Assembly (NCBI RefSeq): GCF_015706575.1
Contig: NW_024037072.1
Span: 25,731,162 to 25,795,161, forward strand
DNA: 64,000 nucleotides
Direction: 5' to 3'
Origin: Patiria miniata
Lineage: Eukaryota; Echinodermata; Asteroidea; Valvatida; Asterinidae
This document shows positions 1-9,100 of this stretch, one piece after another. A model generated the notes under the pieces. That model did not search any database, had not been told where the DNA came from, and worked only from the letters and a program-made list of their open reading frames with translations. Both the position numbers and the translations under genes were made by a program. Position 1 is the stretch's first letter; every line of letters begins with the position of its first letter.

Positions 1-23
1 TTTTTGTTTAAACTTGATTACAA

Positions 24-1286
24 CTACCATCGTTTTTGCAGGTATGCAAACACCAAGGCTCCCACACCCAAAAACAAAGCCCACACGTGTTCGGCCAACC
101 ACGATACGGACTTACTCAGCGCGTTAAATAGCCAACTCAGTATGCTACCTATGATGCCCGGCAGAGCACCCAACGCGCTCACTCCGAGTTTTTGAAGAGC
201 AGATGCAAAATTAGCGAGTTGTTTTGAAATCCACTCTTTGATACCGCCTTTTGGTGGTGTTGGTGTTGGTGTTGGCGTGGGTGGGGCACCCGCGCCTCTC
301 ACGCTAGCGACGATGCTACTCACTATCGTGCTGATGGCTAAACTCAAAGCGGCTAAAATGCTCACTACAGTCATACCTTGTTCTCTAAACAGAGTTCTAA
401 TCTTTTTCGCCAGAGTCGTGTCGTCGCCCAATATTTTATTAATCGTTTCTTTGATTCTATCGATCTGACTTTTGAGCCCTCGTTCGTTGGTTTTTGCGGC
501 TTCTAATCTGGCGGATCTTTCAGCGTCTAAGTCGCTCAATTTATCGTTTAACTCTCGTCGTTCTTCTTCGCTGATCCTATGATCACCTAATTCATGTTCG
601 GCATCAAATATCTCTTGGTCTAGTTCTGTGAGACGCGCTAAATTAAGTTCTAGGTTACCTCTCAACGTCTGAAGACTTTTGTCTAAACCCTGGAGTTCTC
701 TGTAATTTAACCCCTCTGTTTGAGCGCCGGTGTCGCGTTGTAAATCGTCTATAATCTCGGTTACCTCATCGGTGGCTCTGGGTAGTTCTGTCATGGGGAT
801 ACTCTCGGGTTGTACTTTTTCGAGTTTATCTTTTAGTTTGGCAAGTAGTGTTGGTTTATAGTCAGCGATTTTGAGGGTGTCGCGAATAAATGCGGTACCA
901 TATTTATTTTGTAAGGTACTTAATTTGTAATATATTCTTTGACCACCTCGTCTATAAGATAATGGTTCTCGACCTTTATATGTTTTAACGTATAGATTTC
1001 TGTCTTTACCAATTTCAAAATCGTTGGGGTCGATAAACGCGGGGTCTATATTATTTTGTTTGTAAAATGAATCAACATCTTCTTTTATTAGTTTTATAGA
1101 TAATCTGCTTATTGTTCCCGTGCCTAGGACGCTTTCTGTGTCTACCGGTGTATCAGGAGTATCAAAGTCGTCATCTACATTGGTCTCTGCTACATCATCA
1201 TCGTAATCATCATCATCGTCATAATCATCATCGTCATAATCATCTGTTCTTTCGTAGTCTGGATCTATCTCAAATCCTCCATCCAT
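24..1286 (-). CDS. Acidic coiled-coil protein with C-terminal membrane segments (Polinton-encoded, unknown role)
   Basis: This 420-residue protein has an Asp-rich stretch at about residues 10 to 45. A globular segment follows to about 150, then a long charged helical region at about 185 to 300 that looks like coiled coil. A hydrophobic helix (about 305 to 330) comes next, then a Pro-Thr linker (PPTPTPTPTPP) and a second hydrophobic region (about 370 to 415) near the end. The layout suggests a virion or membrane-associated structural protein, but that is inference and I do not recognise the family with certainty. The start at 1286 is supported by the AT-rich box just upstream. The stop of the next gene upstream is 22 bp away. 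It is the last gene before the window edge. Confidence 0.8.
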   Translation of the reverse strand: MDGGFEIDPDYERTDDYDDDDYDDDDDYDDDVAETNVDDDFDTPDTPVDTESVLGTGTISRLSIKLIKEDVDSFYKQNNIDPAFIDPNDFEIGKDRNLYVKTYKGREPLSYRRGGQRIYYKLSTLQNKYGTAFIRDTLKIADYKPTLLAKLKDKLEKVQPESIPMTELPRATDEVTEIIDDLQRDTGAQTEGLNYRELQGLDKSLQTLRGNLELNLARLTELDQEIFDAEHELGDHRISEEERRELNDKLSDLDAERSARLEAAKTNERGLKSQIDRIKETINKILGDDTTLAKKIRTLFREQGMTVVSILAALSLAISTIVSSIVASVRGAGAPPTPTPTPTPPKGGIKEWISKQLANFASALQKLGVSALGALPGIIGSILSWLFNALSKSVSWLAEHVWALFLGVGALVFAYLQKRW

Positions 1287-1308
1287 TTATTTAATAAACC
1301 TATTTAAA

Positions 1309-1551
1309 TTATGCCGTTTTCATTATACTGCCCGGTAGTATACCCTGGGCCACCAACCAATTTTGCGTGGCCAGAGCTCCACTTATAATACCCGTCAATT
1401 TACCCGCATCTTCTACGCTTAGTTTGCTTAAATCCGGCGCTTTCATTTTGAGTAGTTTAGCTCCTACCATGGCGTATCCCATCACCAGACCTGATATGAC
1501 GGCTCCGTGATAAATCGTATTTGCTATTCCGTTGGTGTCAAAGTTACTCAT
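1309..1551 (-). CDS. Small hydrophobic Polinton protein, 80 aa
   Basis: This short protein has two hydrophobic stretches (about residues 12 to 33 and 48 to 65) separated by a Lys-containing linker (KLLKMKAPDLSK). It is probably a small membrane protein. The family is not recognised. The start is preceded by the element's AT-rich box (CAATTTAAAAATTG, then TATATTAAAA). It sits between the 124-residue gene and the 420-residue gene in a tightly packed row transcribed in the same direction, so it is likely expressed with the virion-protein block. Confidence 0.65.
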   Translation of the reverse strand: MSNFDTNGIANTIYHGAVISGLVMGYAMVGAKLLKMKAPDLSKLSVEDAGKLTGIISGALATQNWLVAQGILPGSIMKTA

Positions 1552-1610
1552 CGTTTTTAATATAACAATTTTTAAATTGCTGGTTTAGCTACAGACCTAA
1601 AAGGTCTGAT

Positions 1611-1985
1611 CTATTCCATGTCTAGCGTTTTGGGGGCGATGGGTGTAGTGGGTTGTGTGACTATCGGCACTGGCTGTACTACCGGCGCAGTTGTCTTTCT
1701 TGTTAGTACCAGCAACCCCACTCCTATTATAGACGCTATAGCCCCCCACATCACCCAAGAGTTGTAGTCTGGTGAGCTCGTATTATCGTCTGATGTTACG
1801 TTCATTTTTGCTAATTTTAATTTCATCTGTCTATTGTGCTCGGCTAAAGCTTTACCCTGCTGTATTCGTTTAGGATTTTTAGTCTTGGTCACTCTCGTTA
1901 CCGTCGGTGATGACGTTGTGTTTATCGGTTGGGGCGTCTCTGTCTCTGCTGGTTGAGCTGTGATCGTTGCTTGTTGATCTTCCAT
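1611..1985 (-). CDS. Single-span membrane protein, 124 aa (Polinton-encoded)
   Basis: The N-terminal half is rich in Thr, Gln, Pro and Lys. One transmembrane helix (WVMWGAIASIIGVGLLVL, about residues 77 to 96) is followed by a short Pro-Thr tail. The function is unknown. The start at 1985 fits the AT-rich box GAAATTTAATAAACC followed by ATATAATAA. Its first 107 bp overlap the end of the 189-residue gene in another frame, so its promoter lies inside that gene. Confidence 0.65.
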   Translation of the reverse strand: MEDQQATITAQPAETETPQPINTTSSPTVTRVTKTKNPKRIQQGKALAEHNRQMKLKLAKMNVTSDDNTSSPDYNSWVMWGAIASIIGVGLLVLTRKTTAPVVQPVPIVTQPTTPIAPKTLDME

Positions 1986-2448
1986 TTATTATATGAGGTT
2001 TATTAAATTTCAAATGTTTTGTTGTGATAATCGTAGCAACAAGGGGCGATATTAAAGTTCCGTACTTGTAACAAACGTCGCTCAACATACCAGCCATACT
2101 CGCGCTTATAATAGGATCGGAACTCAAGTCGTTGGTGAGTTCTTCTTCAGAATCTATAGTGACGTTATATCCTAAAACTTGTACGGGTGTAACCACAGCT
2201 AACACTCTCGAAAATAGACTTAAAGTGTATTTACCAACAGTTTGAACAATTTCATTTCCAAATTTAGTTTCGTACAGATGATATAATTTGTCGAGTTCTT
2301 TGCTGTCAAGAGCTTCGATTTGTTTAACGGTGTATTCCTTTCCCAGGTACTTTCTAGAGTTTCCAGCTGCTACGACACCGCACAAACGATCTTTATGTTC
2401 TGCGTTGTGATCTTGTTCGTTTGTTAAAGCAAGTTTTAGGTCTTCCAT
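1879..2448 (-). CDS. Polinton-encoded protein of unknown function, 189 aa
   Basis: This mixed-charge protein has a moderately hydrophobic centre (SRVLAVVTPVQVLGYNV) and a second hydrophobic patch (YGTLISPLVATIITTK). Its C-terminus is polar and Ser/Asp-rich and is encoded in the stretch that overlaps the 124-residue gene. No family is recognised. The start at 2448 follows AAATTAAATTCG and TAATTAA, matching the element's promoter-like box. It lies directly downstream of the 350-bp spacer with the 22-bp tandem repeats, which could regulate it. Confidence 0.65.
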   Translation of the reverse strand: MEDLKLALTNEQDHNAEHKDRLCGVVAAGNSRKYLGKEYTVKQIEALDSKELDKLYHLYETKFGNEIVQTVGKYTLSLFSRVLAVVTPVQVLGYNVTIDSEEELTNDLSSDPIISASMAGMLSDVCYKYGTLISPLVATIITTKHLKFNKPHIINGRSTSNDHSSTSRDRDAPTDKHNVITDGNESDQD

Positions 2449-2798
2449 TTAATTAGAAACGAATTTAATTTTGTTGTAGCTTTTGCAACTTTGTTACACA
2501 AGCAAAGGTATTCGTAGGTGTAAAACGATAAATTAATCGATATGACGATAATAGCCAAAAACTGCAAATACTCGAATATTGCTATCATTTACTAACAGCA
2601 AAATGTATTTTGTTGACGTTTGTTGATTAACAAATTGTTATGCTTGTGTAGTTTGTTGAGTAGGTTGCTACTAAGCTAGGTCATATTTGCTGACGAGCTA
2701 GGTCATATCTGTTGACGAGCTAGGTCATATCTGTTGACGAGCTAGGTCCTATCTGTTGACAAGCTAGGTCATATCTGTTGACAAGCTAGGTTATTGAC
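2449..2798. other. Polinton intergenic spacer
   Basis: This is the only sizeable noncoding gap inside the element, between the ATPase stop and the start of the 189-residue gene. The half next to the ATPase is a 22-bp tandem array. The other half is AT-rich with repeated TTGTT and ACAA words and no open frame of note. It is a plausible site for a promoter, transcription terminator or replication signal. Confidence 0.6.
2674..2790. repeat. 22-bp tandem repeat (iteron-like) in Polinton spacer
   Basis: AGCTAGG starts at 2674, 2696, 2718, 2740, 2762 and 2784, exactly 22 bp apart. Five full units plus a partial sixth share the core AGCTAGGTCATATCTGTTGA, with single-base changes (for example CCT for CAT in the fourth). 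The array stops 8 bp before the ATPase stop codon. Confidence 0.95.
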
Positions 2799-3404
2799 CT
2801 ACTCAAATAGCTCGTAACTAACTGGAGGTTCGGTGTATACGACCAATTTACTATATTTCACATCTCTCAAACGTCGTTTTATATAATCTCGTTCTTCAAT
2901 GGGTACGACGTCGTTTTCATCTAACGCTTGATCAAACGATGTTTTATCTTTACAGTAAAATAACGCTAACCATGCCGTGTTTTCTCTATAATCTTTTAAA
3001 ACGCTGTTGTACTTTTGGGTTAGTAACCAACAGCTGTGATTTATGTGTCTTCCGCTAAATGCCATCTTGCTTAGCGCGCACGTCTTTTTACGATATTTAA
3101 TCTCTTGATCCGAAGAGCAATCGTCCACGATAAACAGCGTGGCAACACCTTCGAATATTTTACTGTAAAAATCGATCGCTTCGTTGAGCGTCATCTTGTA
3201 CAATTCCGGATCGCAGAGGTATACCTCGGGATCTGCTTGAATCCACTTTCTTTCGATGTACGTTTTGTTTTTAAATATGGTAGGGCAAATGATGACTATC
3301 GCTTCAAATACGTTTTTATAGTCTGACTCTAACAGATCCAAAATCCATTTGGTTTTACCCGAATTTGTTTTGCCGACGATTAAAGCGCAATGCGGTTGTG
3401 TCAT
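2799..3404 (-). CDS. Packaging-type ATPase (A32/FtsK-HerA-like)
   Basis: Walker A is GKTNSGKT at residues 11 to 18. Walker B is the hydrophobic strand ending FIVDD at residues 91 to 95. A third motif, WLLTQKYNS, lies further on and is a sensor-like strand. At 201 residues it is at the short end for viral genome-packaging ATPases, which pump DNA into the capsid. In Polintons this ATPase is part of the morphogenesis module. Here its start lies 1 bp after the stop of the capsid candidate, so the two are likely co-expressed. The promoter-like box for this gene lies inside the capsid gene's last codons. Confidence 0.88.
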   Translation of the reverse strand: MTQPHCALIVGKTNSGKTKWILDLLESDYKNVFEAIVIICPTIFKNKTYIERKWIQADPEVYLCDPELYKMTLNEAIDFYSKIFEGVATLFIVDDCSSDQEIKYRKKTCALSKMAFSGRHINHSCWLLTQKYNSVLKDYRENTAWLALFYCKDKTSFDQALDENDVVPIEERDYIKRRLRDVKYSKLVVYTEPPVSYELFE

Positions 3405-3405
3405 T

Positions 3406-4674
3406 TTAACTTAACAGAGATTTAAAATTCCCGTCTTCCAAGGTCAATTGAGCATCCATGACCAAAAAGACGTACATCGTGAGGTCACCTTGGCTTTCGG
3501 CTTCTCTGTTAAATTGAACGTTGATGCCTCCTCCATCTCCGAGTTTCCTACCAGATCCGTGAGCGGAATTGTCGTCGTTACTTCTAAAATCGAGCCACAG
3601 ACCGTACTTGTTTTTTAGATAGTCTCCGAGGTCACAACCCGTCAAATTTAAGTCTTTAGCTACTCCACGCCCGCTTTCGGTATCGCTGTCTCCAAAGAAC
3701 TTGCTAATTTCGTTCCAGTGTTGATATTGAAACATGCCTTGACTGTAGAGTTGATTGGGTTTACCTTCTACGGTCACCGATGTTTTGGTTAGTTTTGGAT
3801 TGTAAAATCGCTGCGGGCTTTTCTCAGTGGGATCTTTAAACAAAAACAAAATACCCTTGAGACTCCTGATGGGTTGATTGACGCTGACGTTCCAAAGCGT
3901 GTCCGATTTGTTAACGGATCTAACTTCTAGCGAGTGGATTTTATCAAACAGATATTGCATTAACCCCTTGTGTTTATTTCTGATAGTGATGGCTAGGTCT
4001 CTGTTGGTCACCACTTCGTATTCGAGAGACAAGTCTGAGATACTGTACATCGCCGCCGTATCTGAACTGTTGACTACTTTATCGTGATCGTTAAACTTTA
4101 TCTCGTACGTCAGAGGTTGTTTTAAACCGCTGGGGTAAAAAGGGTGATGCGAAGTCAGTATGTCAATGTCTAGGGGAATACAATATCTGTTACCATAGGC
4201 ATCCGCGATAGCCTGATCTTTACCGTTGTTGGCGCCCGCGTTAGCATCTTGAGCCCCCATTCTTAGTTTAGACACGTTTTCTTTTTCTATGCCCGAGTAC
4301 GCCATGTTTCGAGTTGCCGAGCTGTTGATCCAATTGTCTTTAAAGTTGTGATACACGTCGGCGTTACGATAACTTATAATTTCGTGACCTTGAAGTCTGA
4401 CGCTGATTTCACTGACTAAATTTCTGGCCAAATTGTTAAAAATGGTTCTATTGTTGTCGCCTGCACCTTCGAGTTCTAAATTAAAAGCTAGTTTACAAGT
4501 GTCGGGTACGATCACGTCGTCTACGCCCAATTGAGGAAACTTGACCCTCAGCGTTTGTCCCGCCGATATACTACTAGGATTGTGGGTAATGACCACCTCT
4601 TTTCTCTCACCCTTGATAGATCTGGGTATTTTTAATAGCCTGCTGGGATTGAGCTTTTTTCCGTACGCATTCAT
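3406..4674 (-). CDS. Major capsid protein candidate, F54H12.2-like family
   Basis: This 422-residue protein opens with SRLLKIPRSIKGERKEVV, a signature of the F54H12.2-like proteins annotated in many animal Polintons. The sequence is rich in beta-strand patterns with few helices, as expected for a jelly-roll capsid protein. It sits immediately upstream of the packaging ATPase, the usual capsid-module arrangement. Assignment as the double jelly-roll major capsid protein is inference from family and context; membership of the F54H12.2-like family is firmer. The start at 4674 follows AAATTTAAAACTCG and TATAAATAAA. Confidence 0.72.
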   Translation of the reverse strand: MNAYGKKLNPSRLLKIPRSIKGERKEVVITHNPSSISAGQTLRVKFPQLGVDDVIVPDTCKLAFNLELEGAGDNNRTIFNNLARNLVSEISVRLQGHEIISYRNADVYHNFKDNWINSSATRNMAYSGIEKENVSKLRMGAQDANAGANNGKDQAIADAYGNRYCIPLDIDILTSHHPFYPSGLKQPLTYEIKFNDHDKVVNSSDTAAMYSISDLSLEYEVVTNRDLAITIRNKHKGLMQYLFDKIHSLEVRSVNKSDTLWNVSVNQPIRSLKGILFLFKDPTEKSPQRFYNPKLTKTSVTVEGKPNQLYSQGMFQYQHWNEISKFFGDSDTESGRGVAKDLNLTGCDLGDYLKNKYGLWLDFRSNDDNSAHGSGRKLGDGGGINVQFNREAESQGDLTMYVFLVMDAQLTLEDGNFKSLLS

Positions 4675-4696
4675 TTTATTTATACGAGTTTTAAAT

Positions 4697-5113
4697 TTAA
4701 AGGTATCTGTAAGCCAAGAAGCCCACCAAAAGCGTTCCTCCCGCGATAAACGCCAGTTCTCTTTCTATTTGTTGGTCGCTAGGCTCGTAAAAATCTTCGA
4801 GTTTGGGTTCGCGGGGTAACTCGACGTTTTCTCCGGTCATTTCGTTGTAGTAACGCAACGCTTGGTCTACGTTGGAAAATGTTTCTTTAGAGGCATTTTG
4901 TTTTCTGATACGTTCGTTGAGAAAATCGAGTCGTTTCGTTCGTTCTCGTTGCCACCTATCTTTGGCGGCAGAGAGTTGTTCTGTCGCTAAATTGTGTCTC
5001 TTACGCTCTTCGCTGCCATCATCTCTTAGACTTGAAAATAAATAGTTTGAACCCGAAAAAGCTAAGGCGTTTATGATCGCACCTCCAACCATCATTACAA
5101 CAGCTGACGCCAT
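4697..5113 (-). CDS. Small two-span membrane protein, 138 aa (Polinton-encoded)
   Basis: A hydrophobic N-terminal segment (residues 3 to 25, ASAVVMMVGGAIINALAF) and a C-terminal one (about 118 to 138, ending LVGFLAYRYL) flank a charged helical middle rich in Arg, Lys and Glu. It may be an inner-membrane or minor virion protein; the family is not recognised. Its start faces the integrase start across only 41 bp, so both genes must share a bidirectional promoter region. Confidence 0.72.
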   Translation of the reverse strand: MASAVVMMVGGAIINALAFSGSNYLFSSLRDDGSEERKRHNLATEQLSAAKDRWQRERTKRLDFLNERIRKQNASKETFSNVDQALRYYNEMTGENVELPREPKLEDFYEPSDQQIERELAFIAGGTLLVGFLAYRYL

Positions 5114-5154
5114 CTATTTAATGTATAAAGCCTTTTAAATTATTATTATAGTAA
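5114..5154. promoter_or_regulatory. Shared divergent promoter region, integrase / 138-aa gene
   Basis: The 41-bp gap contains TTTAAA-type and TATA-like AT-rich boxes readable in both directions (TTTTAAATTATTATTATAG toward the integrase, AATTTAAAAGGC then TACATTAAATA toward the 138-residue gene). It is the most compact example of the two-part box seen before the other genes. Confidence 0.55.
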
Positions 5155-6159
5155 ATGATGGATAAACTTCAAAAACTGTATTATAGCCCAAGCGGTTATT
5201 GGAGAGGTGAAAGCGCCGTCGACCATTTACACGATAAAACCAAATTCGATAAAAAGGTAATCAGGGATTGGCTTAAAAAACAAGCGATCTGGCAAATTTA
5301 TCTGCCGGGTCCTGCGTATGTACCCAGACCTACGAGTACATCGCGAGAGTTTGAAACACCAAACGATTTTCACCAAATGGATGTGCTATACCTACCCTGG
5401 GATAAAGTAAAACGCAAGACTTATAAATACGCTTTGACGGTTGTCGACGTAGCGAGTCGATACCACGAAGCAGAACCTTTGGTTTCTAAAACGGCGGATT
5501 CCACCCAGGATGCTATCGTCAAGATTTACGCGAGATCTCCTTTGAGTTACCCTAAAACGTTGAGAGTAGATGCCGGTACCGAATTTAAAGGTGCATTTAA
5601 AAAATGGATGGCTTCAAAAAACGTCGAGATTATCGTAGGCGAACCCGGAAACCACCGGTCGCAGGGTATCGTAGAAAGATTTAATCGAACGCTAGCCGAG
5701 AGACTGTTTGGTCATCAGTACGCTCAAGAAATGTTAAGTCCCGAGAGTAGAAACACGCAATGGGTCGAGCGATTACCCAGCGTGATCAAGGCAATAAACG
5801 ACGAAACGACAAGATTAATAGCTAAAGCACCGTCAGAGGCGGTTAAACTTGAACAGGTCCGGCAATCGCCGGCTAACCCCGTTAAAACAAAAGAGCAACA
5901 ATTACCGCAAGATGCCATGGTTAGATATTTATATTACCCGGGCGAGCAAGAGGGTGGAACCTCGAGAAGAGCCACGGATCCCATTTGGAGCGTAGACATT
6001 TATAACGTGGAAAAACGAACGAGTCAATTTAAAATGATTAACGGTAAAAAAGTCACGACGGGTCCTACTCTTTATTACCTTCAAAACGGCCCAAAAAGGA
6101 GTTTTGTGAGACAAGAGCTTCAAGTCGTATCCGAGGATACGCAATTACCGCCTAATTAA
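5155..6159 (+). CDS. Polinton integrase (retroviral-type rve, D,D35E)
   Basis: The catalytic triad is visible: Asp76 in HQMDVLYLP, Asp139 in RVDAGTEFKG and Glu174 in GIVERFNRTL. The last two are 35 residues apart, the canonical D,D35E spacing. The C-terminal part (about 250 to 330) looks like a small beta domain; I see no clear chromodomain. The enzyme would insert the linear element into host DNA. It is the only plus-strand gene of the element, and its last 8 bp overlap the end of the convergent polymerase gene. Length (334 residues) is normal for the family, and F54H12.3 of C. elegans is a relative. Confidence 0.93.
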   Translation: MMDKLQKLYYSPSGYWRGESAVDHLHDKTKFDKKVIRDWLKKQAIWQIYLPGPAYVPRPTSTSREFETPNDFHQMDVLYLPWDKVKRKTYKYALTVVDVASRYHEAEPLVSKTADSTQDAIVKIYARSPLSYPKTLRVDAGTEFKGAFKKWMASKNVEIIVGEPGNHRSQGIVERFNRTLAERLFGHQYAQEMLSPESRNTQWVERLPSVIKAINDETTRLIAKAPSEAVKLEQVRQSPANPVKTKEQQLPQDAMVRYLYYPGEQEGGTSRRATDPIWSVDIYNVEKRTSQFKMINGKKVTTGPTLYYLQNGPKRSFVRQELQVVSEDTQLPPN

Positions 6160-9100
6160 TATCTAGATTGCGGTGACCATAAGCGAGCGTGTTTATTCCA
6201 TCCGGTAAAATGTACCTCTTGGTATCCAACGGACTCAACGACAATTTATCTAGCGATATGGTGTAAAGGATGTGATTTTCCGACCTAATGTGAGTCATCG
6301 TTTCTGTTTTAGATTTATTTTTAAAGATGCAGTCGTAGTAGTGCCGGTGTTTTAATTTTTTGTCAGTGACCGATTTTGTGACCCCCTTGGCTTTTTTAAG
6401 AGTGATGTTGTTGTCATCCGCTAAAATCGAGTACATCTTAGGTCTTATACAAACTGCTTCTTGAATGACCTTACCTCCAAACTCGTCTTTAAATTTACCG
6501 ATCACTTTCTTATTGGTTGGATTGTACAAAGGATGATCTGTTGGGTAATTTGAAAAGTCGTAGTGTTGCCCGTGAGATTGCATGTCTTCGTATATGTCAT
6601 CCGTGTAAACGACAATCAACAGACTGTCCGTATCAGTATACATCAACCTGATTTGATCTCCGTACTTGTCTTTCAATCGGTTGTAATAAAAATCGTACAT
6701 CAGCGTCTTTGAGAGATCTAAGATACTCACTCCGCAGTAGATTGGTTTGTTTAACAAGGTTTTAGTCTTGTACGTTTCGACAAACGACAGGTCACATTCT
6801 GGAAACGGCGTTGTTGTTTTATAGCTCGGTTTTTGAATTATTTTTTTGTATTTTTCTTGATCGCTCTCGTTATTGTCTCTCAGTAGGTAACCGTCTATTC
6901 GATTTCTAACGTTTTCCATCGTCTTACCAAACACGCTGTTATTCATCAGTTTAAAAAAGTCTTTCTCAAAATCAGAGGTTGCTTTTGTTCGGAGTTGCGT
7001 GTTTTTATCGATGTAAGATTTCATCCAAGGCGCTTGTTTAAATTTTAACACGCGATGTACCTTTTTTAGTTTCAAACCGAGTTTGAGATACAATTGTAAT
7101 GTGATGTAGTGCAACACGTATTTTTGTTTTGGATTGAGGGTACACGTTAATTTTTGTACGTCGCTACTAGGTTCGGTATCTAATAATTCGTTTTGATAAT
7201 CAGACATCCACTCTTGGGGTATGATGATGTTTTCTGGTGCTAGGGGAAAATCGTTATGCTTGGTGTGTAGATCGTTCGGGTAATCGAAGTCTACTTCAAA
7301 GCAATAACCGGTGTTTGACGTTTTCTTCAGCGTTAATATTCTTTCTTCGGTAAACGGTTTCGAGGGTGTCCATTTAAAATCGCTGTACGGTAGATATTGA
7401 CTCATAGCCCAACCGTACAGATTGTTGGCATCCAGATAAGCGATATAACTCGAGGGTTTGTTTGAATCGTAGTCATCGAGATATTGATTATTGGCTTTGT
7501 GATGTCTCATTCCACCCACGCTCGATATGCCTCCTCGTTTTGCTTTTTCAAAAAATAAATGTTTGTCTACGTCTTGCAATAGTTCGAGTTTAACTTCCGA
7601 GTGTTTCAATAGAGCATCCCAGGACAACCCGGGTGCGGTGTAATAATTGGCTGGATCTAACCCGTAGTTTGTAATACACGTTCTTCTAAAGTTTTCAAAT
7701 ACGCCTGCCAGTAATAACGTATCGGTGGTCACGTATAAATCGTGATATTCTCCTAGATTTTGTATATTAAACTCGTTCCACACGCGTTGAGCTCTGTCGT
7801 AGTCTTGTTGCGATATATGTTCGTCTTTTAGTCTGCTGTAAAACTTGCCGATGGGTGGTAGGCTGGTCTCTTGAAATCTATCAAACGAGTCCATATATTC
7901 GTAGGGATAAATTCCTTTTTGTAATAGCGAGTCAGGATGTTTAAAATGCTTTTTGAGTAGCTGAAACGACTCTTTTGGACAAGCTTTCACTAATTTATCC
8001 AACGACGATCTCATAAAACTAAACGAGTCTAGAAATCGTAGATTTCCTATTGAGAACGAAATATACTTTTCTGAATTTTTAGCGATCACTTGTATTTCTG
8101 TTTGACTATCGTATTCTGTCATTCCCTGCAGGATTAAATGCGCGTCGTAATTTTGTAAATTGTGAAAAAAGACCGGTATCGGTGTACAACCGGGTTTAAT
8201 TTGTAGTTTGAGGTTACAATAGGCGTGTGCGGCACCTCTATATTTACCAGTGACGTGGCAGTGATCTCTCACCTTTCTAAATTTGTTGATTTTCTTTTTA
8301 CAGTCGAGACATTTAGACTCGGTAAATCCCTTTTTGTTTTTGCACTGATATTCTTTTATTTGTTTTATCGTCTTGGGTTCCCTTGGTTTCTGGCACTGAC
8401 AGTTGTTCGAGTAATTGGGATAAATTGGTTTTTCGCAAATCCAACACGCGTTTGTTTTATCGTGATGTTCTTTAGCTCGCTCGTTAAATTTCATGGGTTG
8501 GGGTTTTTCAAATAGACAATTAATATCGCTTTGTAATTGTAACAACGTCGTTATAAATCTAGTTGAAGCGTCTTTGCCTCTATAAGTCTCTTGATATACA
8601 TTTTTACCGTCACATCGGACGACAACTAGCGAATAACCGCTAGCTTTGTGAACGTTAATCTTTTTTGTGTTTGTCTCTTTATCTGTGGATGTTGTTGTTT
8701 GTAATATGGATTCAAAGTCGGCATAAATGACAAATGGTGCTTTTTGTTTGTGCCTATAGTTTTTAAATTCTAATATCGGTACGTCTCTCTCTTCACTTGG
8801 TTGCCCGTCTATGTATTTTGGTTTACCCAGAGGAAATACAATCTTTGATGGATGTGTATCTATACCCTTACAATCGGTGATATGTTTGTCTAATTTGTTT
8901 TGATTGGTAAAATGACAAAGACATCTTCGACAAAAATATTTCTTACATTTATGTTTCGTAACGTCGTATATCAACCTCGTAAAATCTTTTATCCAACAAT
9001 AGTGATGCTTGTCACCTTTAGAAATCAAAAGCAGATCGATCTCTTTCCCCTTGTAGTTTTTAGACACGTATAATGGATATATCTCACCCTCATAACCATA

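Noticed and set aside
2674..2790. CRISPR-like array
   Set aside because: Units are directly abutting 22-mers without spacers, in an animal virus-like element.
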